Origin: an uncultured Alloprevotella sp.
GTDB lineage: Bacteria > Bacteroidota > Bacteroidia > Bacteroidales > Bacteroidaceae
NCBI GenBank assembly: GCA_944320745.1
Contig: CALUIN010000037.1
Span: forward strand, 1 to 60,028
DNA: 60,028 bases
Reading direction: 5' to 3'
Part shown: piece after piece, positions 8,245 through 17,448 of the stretch
How positions within the stretch are numbered: position 1 is the stretch's first letter
Layout: each line of letters starts with the position of its first letter
Notes under the pieces: model-generated
Seen by the model: the letters and a program-made list of their open reading frames with translations, nothing else
What the model was told of the DNA's origin: nothing
Database searches by the model: none
Made by a program: the position numbers and the translations under genes

Positions 8245-8379
8245 GATGTGTAATATTTTAGAGTTGTCGTCTCAATGTTGAGGCATGCAAAGTTACGATT
8301 TTCCGGGCTTCAGTCCGCTATATGCCGGGGCGTGATTTCCGTGCAGAAGTTAAAGTTAGCGAACGCCGGCGCCGGCGGT

Positions 8380-10878
8380 TCAGTCGTCCAGCCCGAAATT
8401 GTCGTCCGGGTAGAGCGTTTTCCACCATAGGGGCTCGTCCTTCAGCCAATAGGCCAGCCAGGCAAAGATGGCGTTCTGCCAGGCCAGCCGCTTGTTGTAG
8501 TTCACGATGACATGGTTCTCGCCGTCCACCTGGATATAGCTGACGGGCCGTCCCAGTATGCGCAGGGCCGTGAAGAGCTGCTGGCTCTCGTTGGTCGGCA
8601 CGTTCGTGTCCGCCGTGCCGTGGAGGAGGAGGAGCGGCGTGTGGATCTTGTCAGCCTGGAAGAGTGGTGACTGCTTGATGTAAAGGTCGGGGTTGTTCCA
8701 GGGGAAACTGCCGAACTGGGCCGTCTCGCCGTAGGTGTAGCCCCAGTAGCCGCCGCCCCAGTAGCTGGTGATGTTGGAGATGCCGGCGTGGGAGACGGCT
8801 GCGGCAAAGAGGTCCGTCTGTGTCTGGAGGTACTGGGTCATGAAGCCGCCGTAGGAAGCGCCCATGCAGCCCACTTTGTCGGGGTTGGCAAACGGGTGCT
8901 CCTTGAGGAACTGGCGGGTGCCTTCGATGATGTCCTGCGCGGAGCCTTGTCCCCACGTGTTGACGTGGCGGGCGGCAAACTCCTGCCCGTAGCCGATGGC
9001 GCCGCTGGGCTCGCAGACGTAGACCACGTAGCCCTGTCCGGCCAGCACCTGGAGCGGATACTGGAACTCCAGGCTTTTTGTCGTAGGCGTGCAGCCGCCG
9101 TAGTAGTAGACGATGAGCGGATACTTCTTGGCCGGGTCGAAGTCGGGCGGCAGGAAGTAAAAACCGCTGATGGAATCGCCGCGCGATGACTGGAATTTCC
9201 AGTCGTGGCACTCGCCGATGGCCACGTCGGCATACGTATTGTCGAAGTCAATGTCGCCGATGCGCGGGGACTTGGGCGCGGCATTGCCGTCGAGCGTGCT
9301 GCGGAACAGTTCCCTGGCGCGCGTGCCGGTCTGCCCGTAGTAGACCACGGTGGGCCGCTTCTTGCCGTAGCTGATGGAGTAGCCCTGGACGTAGGAAACG
9401 GCCAGATTGTAGCGCACCACCTCGCCGCTTTCCGGGTCAAGCCGGAAGAGACGCTCGTCGCAGCCGTCGGTGGCCTTGAAATAAACATAGCCGTCGCCAT
9501 ATGACCAGGTGGCGCTCCCCACGGCAGGGTCGAAGCCTTTGAGGAGCGGCTTCGCCGTGTGCGCGGACAGGTCGTAGAGGTATAGGCGGTTGTCGTAGCT
9601 GCTGGGGATCTGGCCGGCTGCCACCTCGCTGCCGATGCCGCCGAACGCGGCCGGCGAGGCGGTGATGAGCAGCCGCTTGCCGTCCGGAGCGTACTGGGCG
9701 CCAGAGATGAAGGTCGTATCGGACAGGACGGTGTCTACCCTTCCTGTGTTGACGTTCATTTCCACCAGCGTCGTCCGGTCAAAGGGGCGGCGCCGCGTAT
9801 CCATGCGGCTGTGTGAGATGAGCAGCCGCTTGCCGTCGGGCGATATGCTGCGCAGCCAGGACGATACGGAGCCGAACGTGAGGCGCTGCAGCTGTCCCTG
9901 CTTCAAGTCGTACAGGTAGAGGGCGGTGCGGTTGCGCCAGCCTGGCTGCCTGTCGTCGGGTTGCTCAAGTCGCTTCAGGCCGTTGCGGCTTTCCTGCCCG
10001 GTCTTGGTCCGCGTAAACACGAGGAAGTCCTCCGTAGGCGCAATGCTGAAGCCACCTTCGGGCAAGTTGCTGTCCAGCACGGTCTCGGCGCCGGTAGCCG
10101 GGTCGAGCGTGACGAGCTCACGCCCTTCGGCGCCGTTGCGTGTGAAGTAGATCACGTCGCGGCGGGGCATCCAATTGTAGGACTCGTAGCTGTTCCAGTG
10201 CATGAGTTCGCGTCCGCTCTCGGTCTCGGTGAGCGTGGTCCGGAACAGGTTCGTGCCGTCCGCCTTCGTGTCGTAGTAGCGCGTGATGAGGTACTTTCCG
10301 CTTGGCGATAAGGCCACGCTATGGTAGTGGTCGCCCTGGAGCATGTCGGCCATGGTGTAGGGGCGCTTTCCCGTATTGTTGACGGTCACGCCCTTCAGGT
10401 CATCGCCGGTGAGCTCCACGTAGAACGAATCGCGGTCGGCAGTGGTGCTGAGGCCCAGGAGGACCACTTCGGTGCGCCCGGGCGTCAGCTGCAGTTCCTT
10501 GTCCTTGAACTCCTTGCGATTCACATAGGTCTTGTAGTGCTTCAGCTGCTTCACGTTGAGCCGGACTACGGCAAAGCGGGGCGTGCTCAGCGTGAAGTGG
10601 AGCGCGGAGAGATAGTGTGCGGCCGAGTCGCTGCCGGCGGGCAGCAAGGCCGTGCCGCGGGCGAGGCTCTGGCCGGCGTTGGCCCGCAGGGCAAACGCGG
10701 CGTTCTCCTGGAGAATCTCCTGGACGTCATAAGCCTTGCCTTTCATGTCAACACTGTCCGTGACGTAAGGCAGGCGGAAGGCCAGTGGGCCGGCCATGCG
10801 CGCCGCCGGCACCGGTATTGTGTCGGCCGAGGCTGTCACAGCACACGTGCAGAGCAGCAGGGGTAGGAGTTTTTTCAT
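8380..10878 (-). CDS. S9-family prolyl oligopeptidase-type serine peptidase
   Basis: The 832-residue exported peptidase begins with a signal peptide (residues 1-18, MKKLLPLLLCTCAVTASA). A long beta-propeller region with WD-like strands and PDGKRLLI repeats covers about 150-560, and a C-terminal alpha/beta hydrolase follows. The catalytic triad is visible: Ser in GASYGG (about 676), Asp in GTADTN (about 757) and His in DGENHV (about 786). This architecture is that of S9 peptidases such as dipeptidyl or acylaminoacyl peptidases, which release short peptides in the periplasm. It starts 76 bases after lptB and may be read from the same direction, but with no obvious functional link. Confidence 0.88.
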   Translation of the reverse strand: MKKLLPLLLCTCAVTASADTIPVPAARMAGPLAFRLPYVTDSVDMKGKAYDVQEILQENAAFALRANAGQSLARGTALLPAGSDSAAHYLSALHFTLSTPRFAVVRLNVKQLKHYKTYVNRKEFKDKELQLTPGRTEVVLLGLSTTADRDSFYVELTGDDLKGVTVNNTGKRPYTMADMLQGDHYHSVALSPSGKYLITRYYDTKADGTNLFRTTLTETESGRELMHWNSYESYNWMPRRDVIYFTRNGAEGRELVTLDPATGAETVLDSNLPEGGFSIAPTEDFLVFTRTKTGQESRNGLKRLEQPDDRQPGWRNRTALYLYDLKQGQLQRLTFGSVSSWLRSISPDGKRLLISHSRMDTRRRPFDRTTLVEMNVNTGRVDTVLSDTTFISGAQYAPDGKRLLITASPAAFGGIGSEVAAGQIPSSYDNRLYLYDLSAHTAKPLLKGFDPAVGSATWSYGDGYVYFKATDGCDERLFRLDPESGEVVRYNLAVSYVQGYSISYGKKRPTVVYYGQTGTRARELFRSTLDGNAAPKSPRIGDIDFDNTYADVAIGECHDWKFQSSRGDSISGFYFLPPDFDPAKKYPLIVYYYGGCTPTTKSLEFQYPLQVLAGQGYVVYVCEPSGAIGYGQEFAARHVNTWGQGSAQDIIEGTRQFLKEHPFANPDKVGCMGASYGGFMTQYLQTQTDLFAAAVSHAGISNITSYWGGGYWGYTYGETAQFGSFPWNNPDLYIKQSPLFQADKIHTPLLLLHGTADTNVPTNESQQLFTALRILGRPVSYIQVDGENHVIVNYNKRLAWQNAIFAWLAYWLKDEPLWWKTLYPDDNFGLDD

Positions 10879-10954
10879 ATATAAAAAGGTAAAATGGTTA
10901 ATGGTCCGGTGAAACGGGGGCTTGGCTGGCGCGGGCGCAGGACTGGCAGGGCGG

Positions 10955-11764
10955 TCAGAGCGAGTTCTCGCGCTGTTGCCCCAAGAGCTGGAAGTCCTTC
11001 TTGCGCAGCTTGAAGGAGTTCGTCAGGTATTTGTCGCGGACAATCTGGTTGGCGGCCAGTTCCTCCGGCGTGCCTTGGAAGAGAATGCGTCCTTCGAAGA
11101 GCAGGTAGGCCCGGTCGGTGATGCAGAGCGTCTCCTCGACGTTGTGGTCGGTGATAAGGATGCCGATGTTGCGGTCCTTCAGTTTCCACACGATGTACTG
11201 GATGTCCTCCACAGCGATGGGGTCCACGCCGGCGAAGGGTTCGTCGAGCATGATGAACTTAGGGTCTATGGCCAGGCAGCGGGCAATCTCCGTGCGTCGT
11301 CGCTCGCCGCCGGAGAGGCGGTCGCCCAGGTTTTTCCGCACCTTCTGAAGGCGGAACTCGGCGATGAGGCTTTCCAGCTTCTCGCGCCGGTATTCCTTGG
11401 AGCGGCCCGTCATTTCCAGCACGGAGGCTATGTTGTCCTCGACGGTCATTTTCCGGAAAACGGATGCCTCCTGCGCCAGGTAGCCGATGCCCGCCTTAGC
11501 GCGTTTGTAGACCGGGTAGTCCGTGATGTCCTGCTCGTTGAGGAAAATGCGCCCGTCGTTCGGGACGACAAGGCCGGTGGTCATGTAGAAGGAGGTCGTC
11601 TTGCCTGCGCCGTTGGGGCCCAGCAGTCCGACAATTTCCCCCTGGCGCACGTTGAACGAGACGCCGTCCACAACGGTCCGCTTACCGTATTTCTTCACAA
11701 GCCCCTCGGTGCGCAGCACCATGTGCTGCGGGGCGGTATTTTCTTGAAGTGCGTCGTTTTCCAT
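10955..11764 (-). CDS. lptB: LPS export ABC transporter ATP-binding protein LptB
   Basis: The 269-residue ATPase carries Walker [10 protein letters not shown] (49-57), signature LSGGERRR (about 151-158) and Walker [14 protein letters not shown] (about 169-181), the last being typical of LptB. It powers extraction of lipopolysaccharide from the inner membrane with LptFG. The ATG at 11764 is preferred; upstream in-frame starts would cross a TACCTTTG -7 element at 11791-11784. The C-terminal 30 residues ([13 protein letters not shown]) extend beyond the core. An OstA-like LPS-transport relative lies at 55.5 kb, unlinked. Confidence 0.92.
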   Translation of the reverse strand: MENDALQENTAPQHMVLRTEGLVKKYGKRTVVDGVSFNVRQGEIVGLLGPNGAGKTTSFYMTTGLVVPNDGRIFLNEQDITDYPVYKRAKAGIGYLAQEASVFRKMTVEDNIASVLEMTGRSKEYRREKLESLIAEFRLQKVRKNLGDRLSGGERRRTEIARCLAIDPKFIMLDEPFAGVDPIAVEDIQYIVWKLKDRNIGILITDHNVEETLCITDRAYLLFEGRILFQGTPEELAANQIVRDKYLTNSFKLRKKDFQLLGQQRENSL

Positions 11765-11842
11765 TCGTAGGATAGTTTGCGCACAAAGGTACGTCTTTTT
11801 CAGCACATGCCGTGTCCTTTCCAGCCGGAAAGCGCATTGCGC

Positions 11843-11904
11843 CACGGGCCTTAGCCCCGTCGCTACTGGGCTAAGGCCCGTTTCCGCGGGGCTAAGGCCC
11901 GTGG
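11843..11904. repeat. GGGCTTAGCCC-type palindromic repeat, locus 2 (three units)
   Basis: Three units at 11843-11860, 11866-11881 and 11886-11904 share the GGGCTTAGCCC core in alternating orientation. The locus lies between the 3' end of malQ and the lptB promoter. The stretch between units one and two resembles the inter-unit stretch of locus 1. Confidence 0.8.
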
Positions 11905-11925
11905 CAGCTTGGCGCGGCCCAGGGG

Positions 11926-14550
11926 TCAGCGGCCGTTGCAGGCAATGAGGCTGCGCAGTTTCTCAGTGAACGAAGTGGCACCGGCAAGGTCCTCCAGATT
12001 CATGGGCATGCGGTAGCGCCAGTACTGGTCCGGGTTGGACGGCACGTTGATCTGCTCCCTTTCGGGATGCGGGTCGCGGAGCTTGCGGTCCATGGCCAGC
12101 CAGTCCTGCAAGGCCAGCAGGCAAAGCATGGAGGGGCAGGCCAGGTGCATGGCGATGATTTCCTCGCACATCTCGGGGGCGGCCTCCTGCGGCGCGTTGC
12201 CCGGCCGGCGGAGCACGTCGCGCCAGAAGGCTTGCGCCTGTTCCCGTTCCGTCTGCCACCAGAGGCGCAGCGGCGGCATGTCGTGGGTGGCAATGGTGGC
12301 CACGGACAGGTAGGGGTTGCGGGTCAGGTCGCTGAACTGCCGGCTGGTGTCCTTCGGCATCCGTTGGATTTCCAGGGAAAGGATTTGGAGCTCTTCCAGT
12401 ACGCTCTTGACCGAGGCCGGTATCATGCCCAGATCTTCGGCGCAGGGCAGCATGTTGTTTACCGTACCGTCCTCGGCCGTCGCGTTGGCCACGAGGGCGG
12501 GCAGCTTGCGCAGGGCCTCCTCGGCCCAGAAACGGTTGTGCCGCTCGTAGAAGAAGTTGTCGTAGAGGCGGTTGAAGGCGTCGCGGTCTTCGGCGGGCAG
12601 CTGGCGGAACACGTCCGTAAACTGCGCGGCAATGCGCGGGTGGTAGCTTCCCGGCCGGGAAGTGTCGGGGAGAAAGAGCACTTCCGTGGCCGTGGCGGCA
12701 AGGACTTTGCGGCACGGACCTTCGGGCAGATGGGCGGCAATGTAGCGCTGTGAGCGCCATTCGGGACGGAGCTCCCAGCAGTCGTCCTCCGCAGGCTGGA
12801 AATAGTCGCGGAGCGGACCTGCCTGCGCTTCCAGCTCGGCCAGGCGGCGGGCGGTGACGAACGGGCGGCAGAAGCGCTCTACGCGGCTGCGGAAGCCCCA
12901 TTGCCGCAGTTCGTCCTCCGTCAGCGGCAGGGCCGGGCGGAAGTGGCCCATGATGCCGTCGGTCTGGCTGGTGGGGATCTCCCAGATGCGGAAGAAGCCG
13001 AGCACGTGGTCTATGCGGTAGGCGTCGAAGTATCGGGCCATGTGGTGCAGGCGCTTACGCCACCATGCGTAGCCGTCGCGCGCCATTTCCTCCCAGTTAT
13101 AAGTGGGGAATTTCCAGTTTTGTCCTTTGACGGCAAAGGCGTCGGGAGGAGCTCCGGCCTGTCCGTCGAAGTGGAACAGTCTGGCGTCCTTCCAAGCCGG
13201 CACGCTGTTGCGGCAAACGCCGATAGGGATGTCGCCCTTGAGAACAATGCCGTTCGCCTGTGCCCTGCGGTGCGCGGCTGCGAGCTGGCGGTCCAGCAGG
13301 AATTGAACGAAGCGGTGCAGTTCCAGTTCGTCGTCCTCGGGTTCGGGGGCATCGGCCGGCCAGTCGTTGAAGTCGGCCGTCGCGTAGCGGTCGCGCAGGC
13401 AGCAGAAGCGGGCATAGGGTTCGAGCCATTCCGCCTGTTCCTGGCAGAACAGCCTGTACGTCCGACTGTTTGTAACGTGCTCGCCGCACTCCTTGAAAAG
13501 GTCGCGGAGGAAACACCACTTCACGTCCAGCACCTTCTCATAATCCACGTCGTCCAGTCCGTTAAGTGATTGGCCTTCGGCAGCATGGCGCTTGTAGGCG
13601 ACCGTATTCTCCCATTCCGATGGGTTAATGTAGATGGGGTGGAGTGCAAAGACGGAAATGCCGTTGTAGGGGTAAGAGTCCCGCCAGGTGCGCGTGGCCG
13701 TCGTGTCGTTTACGGGCAGGACCTGCACGGCGTGCATTCCGGCGGCCTTGGCCCAGTCCGTCAGGCTCGCCAGGTCACCGAAGTCGCCGATGCCGAAACT
13801 GCTGCGGCTGCGCAGGGCGAAGACGGGGACGACGATGCCGGCGCCGCGCCAGGGCGGCAGCGTTAGGCGGGGCGTGTCGTCCTGCTTGACGGCGGCCTCG
13901 TTGCCCTGTATGGTTGTAGGGTGCAGGTATCGGTTTTCCCCGTTCTCCCAGATCAACTTCCGCGGGTCTCGCTCGTCCACGAGTACATATTTATATTCTA
14001 CGCCGTCTGTGAAGTCGGATTGCGAGAGCGGCAGTCCCCACTCATAGATGTGCGTGCGCTTCAGGAAGCGTACGTTGTCGGGGTTCCATTCTCCCCAAGC
14101 GGGTGAACTGCCCAGCACGCCCCAGCGCATGCCTTTGGGCGGCGGCATGGCGGAAAGGAGCAGAAGGTAGGGGCGGGTGATCGGTTCCATGCCGGCCAGG
14201 CCTTCGCCCGCGCAGCGGAAGATGCAGTCTGTAAAAGCCGTGCGGCGTATGACCGGAGGCAGTCCGCGCTCCGTCCATTCGTCTGCCAGAAGGATGCGCG
14301 AACGCAGACCGGTGTCGAAAAGCCGGCCGCAGCTTGATTCCCGGCGTATGAGCTCGCCGCTTTCGTTACAGACGGCGTAGGCATATTCCAGCATCGTGGT
14401 TCCGGCCGGCATTTCCCATTCGGCTTCCCAAGAGTAGCCGTCCCGCGTCTCCATGCGGAGCCGCGTTCGCTTGTTTCCCACACAGAGCAGGATGCAAAGC
14501 CTTTCACTCCAGCGAGTTCTGTAATTCAGACAGAATTTGAGGTGCGCCAT
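11926..14550 (-). CDS. malQ: 4-alpha-glucanotransferase (GH77) with N-terminal starch-binding domains
   Basis: The 874-residue enzyme transfers alpha-1,4-glucan segments in starch or glycogen metabolism. Two CBM20-like starch-binding modules cover about 1-110 and 130-220, the second with [17 protein letters not shown]. The rest is a GH77 barrel. The catalytic nucleophile is D in [10 protein letters not shown] (about 514), the acid/base E in AEDLGM (about 706) and the stabilising D in THDMPPLR (about 753). This domain order is that of the plant DPE2-type amylomaltase, common in Bacteroidales. It is a single gene here with a minus-strand TAATTTTG element at 14593-14586; no other glycogen genes are near. 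Confidence 0.92.
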   Translation of the reverse strand: MAHLKFCLNYRTRWSERLCILLCVGNKRTRLRMETRDGYSWEAEWEMPAGTTMLEYAYAVCNESGELIRRESSCGRLFDTGLRSRILLADEWTERGLPPVIRRTAFTDCIFRCAGEGLAGMEPITRPYLLLLSAMPPPKGMRWGVLGSSPAWGEWNPDNVRFLKRTHIYEWGLPLSQSDFTDGVEYKYVLVDERDPRKLIWENGENRYLHPTTIQGNEAAVKQDDTPRLTLPPWRGAGIVVPVFALRSRSSFGIGDFGDLASLTDWAKAAGMHAVQVLPVNDTTATRTWRDSYPYNGISVFALHPIYINPSEWENTVAYKRHAAEGQSLNGLDDVDYEKVLDVKWCFLRDLFKECGEHVTNSRTYRLFCQEQAEWLEPYARFCCLRDRYATADFNDWPADAPEPEDDELELHRFVQFLLDRQLAAAHRRAQANGIVLKGDIPIGVCRNSVPAWKDARLFHFDGQAGAPPDAFAVKGQNWKFPTYNWEEMARDGYAWWRKRLHHMARYFDAYRIDHVLGFFRIWEIPTSQTDGIMGHFRPALPLTEDELRQWGFRSRVERFCRPFVTARRLAELEAQAGPLRDYFQPAEDDCWELRPEWRSQRYIAAHLPEGPCRKVLAATATEVLFLPDTSRPGSYHPRIAAQFTDVFRQLPAEDRDAFNRLYDNFFYERHNRFWAEEALRKLPALVANATAEDGTVNNMLPCAEDLGMIPASVKSVLEELQILSLEIQRMPKDTSRQFSDLTRNPYLSVATIATHDMPPLRLWWQTEREQAQAFWRDVLRRPGNAPQEAAPEMCEEIIAMHLACPSMLCLLALQDWLAMDRKLRDPHPEREQINVPSNPDQYWRYRMPMNLEDLAGATSFTEKLRSLIACNGR

Positions 14551-14686
14551 AGTATTTGTTTTATTCCCAAAATATAGTAGCTTCGCAAAATTAGGTAAAA
14601 AAATCCGAATCTGTCGAAGCGGGCAGGTAAGAACGGCGCCGTTTTGATTTTTTTACCGATGGGAGCAAAAAAATGAGGGGAATAAT

Positions 14687-14717
14687 TTGCAAGCCATGAA
14701 GGAAGTTCGTATATTTG
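14687..14717 (+). promoter_or_regulatory. Promoter of the 14.7 kb non-coding RNA
   Basis: TTG (14687-14689), exactly 20 bases, then TATATTTG (14710-14717). The start is predicted near 14724. Confidence 0.65.
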
Positions 14718-14723
14718 CTCACA

Positions 14724-14976
14724 GAAATAAGGCAGTACCGGTTAGATTGGGATACTCATCAATAATTACTCGAAAACCGAGAAAGCTTATCTTGGCAATG
14801 GCGTGCCGGTGTGTGCTAACTGCACAGAGCCGGATTACAGAGACAAGACGGCGCTCAAATCTTATTTAGCTCGGAGTTTCATCACATCATCGGTGCTGTC
14901 TTTTTCTATGCCTAATCATTGGCCCGCTAATTCCTACGGCCGGGATTGCAAATGCAGTCCCGGCCATATTTTTTGC
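14724..14976 (+). ncRNA. Structured non-coding RNA, 6S-like/Bacteroidales-1-like candidate
   Basis: A full promoter and a strong intrinsic terminator (14938-14975) bracket about 250 bases with no plausible reading frame. The RNA can fold as a long rod. GATTGGG (14745-14751) pairs with CCTAATC (14911-14917) near the ends. CCGAG near 14777 can pair with CTCGG near 14870, and TCTTG near 14790 with CAAGA near 14844. A central hairpin forms from CCGG-GTGC and GCAC-CCGG around 14806-14833. A closed rod with interior bulges is what 6S RNA looks like, and Bacteroidales-specific structured RNAs with promoter and terminator are known. Identity is inferred, since I matched no family by sequence. It lies between malQ and an initiator tRNA. 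Confidence 0.5.
14938..14975 (+). terminator. Intrinsic terminator of the non-coding RNA
   Basis: GGCCGGGA (14938-14945) pairs with TCCCGGCC (14958-14965), an inner TGC/GCA extends it, and a T-rich tract follows to about 14974. Confidence 0.85.
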
Positions 14977-15073
14977 CTATGGTAGCCGCTTGCGGGCGGG
15001 GCCCGCGGATGGCGGGGTGAGCGCGGGGTGATGAAGTCTATGGGAGAGAGGCGCGGGAAACAGGTGGCCGGAT

Positions 15074-15114
15074 AAAAAAAGCAAGTCGGATTTGCTGTTA
15101 CAAATCCGACTTGC
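15074..15114 (-). terminator. Intrinsic terminator of the initiator tRNA gene
   Basis: A perfect 14-base inverted repeat (15081-15094 with 15101-15114, loop 15095-15100) is followed on the minus strand by seven T (15080-15074). Confidence 0.9.
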
Positions 15115-15123
15115 TGTCTTGTG

Positions 15124-15196
15124 TTGCGGAGGCTCGACTCGAACAAGCGACCTCCAGGTTATGAGCCTGGCGAGCTACCAACTGCTCCACTCCGCG
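15124..15196 (-). tRNA. Initiator tRNA-Met (anticodon CAT)
   Basis: The 73-base gene has a CTCATAA anticodon loop. Two initiator hallmarks are present: a C1-A72 mismatch at the acceptor end (5' CGCGGAG against 3' CTCCGCA), and A11:U24 in the D stem (GAGC/GCTC). The T stem GCTTG/CGAGC and loop TTCGAGT are normal, and CCA is not encoded. The anticodon stem is CCAGG/CCTGG, so the first of the three consecutive G:C pairs typical of initiators is A:U. A full promoter (15250-15220) and a strong terminator make it a single-gene unit. Confidence 0.88.
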
Positions 15197-15219
15197 ATGT
15201 TGTTTCTTATTTTCGACTG

Positions 15220-15250
15220 CAAAAGTACAAGTTCCCTGTGAATCGTGCAA
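15220..15250 (-). promoter_or_regulatory. Promoter of the initiator tRNA
   Basis: On the minus strand TTG (15250-15248), 20 bases, then TACTTTTG (15227-15220). This gives a start about 15 bases before the mature tRNA 5' end. Confidence 0.7.
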
Positions 15251-15386
15251 GTGTTTTCGGGAAAAAATGACCTTTGTCCTGTGTTTTTTATCTGTAAGAA
15301 AGGTTTTATGGGCTGATTTGCCGGGTTCGGTTGCCAAAATATCGTAATTTTTCCGAGTGAGAAGGGGCGGACATCCACAGTTCGCG

Positions 15387-16412
15387 TCAGTGGATGCCCC
15401 GTTCGTTGAGCGCGTCGGCGTAGCGCTTTGCGTTGCGGAGGTGTTCGGCATACGTTGCGGCGAAACGGTGTGTCCCCGAGAAATCTTCTTTCGCACACAT
15501 ATATAAATAGTCATGATGCGCGGGGTGAAGCGCTGCCTCGATGCTCGCCATGGAGGGAATGGATATGGGGCCAGGAGGCAGGCCTTCGTATTTGTAGGTG
15601 TTGTAGGGGCTGTCGACGGTGAGGTGTTCGTGGAGAATGCGGCGCAAGTCGAATCGGCGTAGCGCGAACTTCACGGTCGGGTCGGCCTGCAGCTTCATTC
15701 CAGCCTTCAGGCGGTTCAGGTACATTCCGGCAATCATAGGCTTTTCGTCGTTGTTGGCCGTTTCCTGGTCTACGATGGAAGCCAGTGTGATGACTTCGTA
15801 GGGGGTCAGTCCGATTTCCTTAGCCGAAGCCAAGCGCTCGCTTGTCCAGAACGCCTCGCTTTCCCGCTTCATGCGTCGGGCCAGTTGGCTTGGCGTGACG
15901 TTCCAGAACACTTCGTAGGTGTTCGGTAGGAACAGGCAGGGCAACGTGGCGGTGTCGCAGCCCAATTCGTGGCAGAACAGGGAATCAGAGAAGCAGGCTG
16001 CCCATTCGGCCGAATCCGCTTCAAGCTGGCGGCCCAGACGTGCGGCCAGGTCGTTCATGGTGCGCACGTTGGGTATGGTCAGACGGACGGGGGCCTGGCG
16101 GCCGTTGCGCAGGTCGCGAATCAGCTGGAGCGAGCTCTTGTCGGGGGCCACCTCGTAGCGGCCCGGGCGGACGTTCTTGCCGTAGCGAAGCAGGGCAGCG
16201 GCGATGCGTACGCCCAGCACCTGCATGGGTCGTCCGGTCTGGCTCGCTTTGTGGAACACGGAGTCGGCCGTGTCGTCATTGTCTATATATATATAGGTGT
16301 TCGTCGTCCGGGTGGAAAAATCTCCAAGAAGCATCCAGCTACCGGCCCCTATGAGCAGCAGGAGGAGCACCAGGCTGATGAGCAGGCCCTTACGGGTTTT
16401 GTTCTTTTTCAT
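15387..16412 (-). CDS. mltG: Endolytic murein transglycosylase MltG (YceG-like)
   Basis: The 341-residue protein has a short cytoplasmic start (MKKNKTRKG), one membrane helix at about 9-29 and a periplasmic YceG domain. It is predicted to cut nascent glycan strands next to the membrane and so set their length. The conserved block LASIVDQETANNDEKPMI near 205-222 contains the catalytic glutamate, and LQADPTVKFAL, DSPYNTYKYEGLPPGPISIP and the final segment match the family well. The ATG at 16412 is chosen because an open frame further upstream has no similarity and would cross the TACTTTTG -7 element at 16444-16437. Confidence 0.9.
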   Translation of the reverse strand: MKKNKTRKGLLISLVLLLLLIGAGSWMLLGDFSTRTTNTYIYIDNDDTADSVFHKASQTGRPMQVLGVRIAAALLRYGKNVRPGRYEVAPDKSSLQLIRDLRNGRQAPVRLTIPNVRTMNDLAARLGRQLEADSAEWAACFSDSLFCHELGCDTATLPCLFLPNTYEVFWNVTPSQLARRMKRESEAFWTSERLASAKEIGLTPYEVITLASIVDQETANNDEKPMIAGMYLNRLKAGMKLQADPTVKFALRRFDLRRILHEHLTVDSPYNTYKYEGLPPGPISIPSMASIEAALHPAHHDYLYMCAKEDFSGTHRFAATYAEHLRNAKRYADALNERGIH

Positions 16413-16649
16413 GTGAAGCGTTCGTGTTAGTCGAAGCAAAAGTACGAATTTCTCCGGGGCTCGCCTTACCTTGTCTGAGTATTTTGCAAAAAAGTTCCTT
16501 ACGCTGATGCCATTCCCTCTGGGCGGAGGGAAGAAGTTACGGAACGGGGGCAAAGGGAACTGCCACGAGGCGGGCGGCGGTAGTCCCGAAGTAGGGGCGC
16601 GTGTCGGAGTATTGGGCGGGCCAAGGCCCTTTTTCCCGATAATTATCCC

Positions 16650-16657
16650 TATCTTTG
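16650..16657 (+). promoter_or_regulatory. -7 element before lutABC
   Basis: TATCTTTG lies 45 bases before the lutA ATG. No TTG is found at the -33 position, so an activator may be needed or the promoter is weak. Confidence 0.45.
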
Positions 16658-16701
16658 CGATACGATTAGACAAAGAAAATCTTTTTAGTAGAGACAAGAT
16701 T

Positions 16702-17448
16702 ATGAGTGTGGGACTGTTTATTCCCTGTTATGTAAATGCTGTTTTCCCTCAGGTGGGCGTGGCAGCCTATAAGTTGCTGACGTTTCTGGGGCAGGACGTG
16801 GTGTGCCCGGAGGGGCAGACGTGTTGTGGGCAGCCGATGGCGAATGCCGGCTTTGAGGACGGCGCCGTGCAGGCGGCGCAGCATTTCGAGTCGCTCTTTG
16901 CCGGCTGCGACTATGTGGTGGGCCCGTCGGCCAGTTGTGTGGCGTTCGTCCGCGGACATTATGGCGACCTGCTCGCCCGCGGCGGCCGGGAGCATTTCTG
17001 CGCGGCAGAGGGGCGCGTGTACGATATTTGCGAATATCTGCACGACGTGGTGCGCCCCGAGTCTTTACCATCGATCTTTCCCCACAAGGTGAGCCTGCAA
17101 AACAGTTGCCACGGGGTGAGGCTGCTCCACCTTTCGTCGCCCAGCGAACGGAACGTCCCTTATTATAACAAGTTGCGCGACTTGCTCTCACTCGTTCGCG
17201 GGTGCGAGGTAGTGGAACCCGAGCGGCGCGACGAGTGCTGCGGCTTCGGCGGCATGTTTGCCGTCGAGGAACATGCCGTTTCGGGGCGCATGGGGCGCGA
17301 CAAGGTGCGCCGGCACATGGCGACCGGAGCCGAATACATAACCGGGGCGGACAGTTCCTGCCTGATGCACCAGAACGGGATTATCGCCCGGGAAAAGTGG
17401 CCCATAAAGACTATACACATTGTAGAGATATTAGCTGCGGGACTATGA
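16702..17448 (+). CDS. lutA: Lactate utilization protein A, Fe-S oxidoreductase
   Basis: The 248-residue protein has two cysteine-rich CCG-type modules, with CPEGQTCCGQPM near 35-46, NSCHGVR near 134 and DECCGFGGMF near 174-183. Such modules bind iron-sulfur clusters or quinone-linked partners. With LutB and LutC it forms the complex that oxidises L-lactate to pyruvate. The ATG at 16702 fits the family start MSVGLFIPCYVNAVFP; a longer in-frame extension upstream is not supported. lutB starts at 17445 so that its ATG overlaps the lutA TGA, indicating translational coupling. Confidence 0.9.
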   Translation: MSVGLFIPCYVNAVFPQVGVAAYKLLTFLGQDVVCPEGQTCCGQPMANAGFEDGAVQAAQHFESLFAGCDYVVGPSASCVAFVRGHYGDLLARGGREHFCAAEGRVYDICEYLHDVVRPESLPSIFPHKVSLQNSCHGVRLLHLSSPSERNVPYYNKLRDLLSLVRGCEVVEPERRDECCGFGGMFAVEEHAVSGRMGRDKVRRHMATGAEYITGADSSCLMHQNGIIAREKWPIKTIHIVEILAAGL

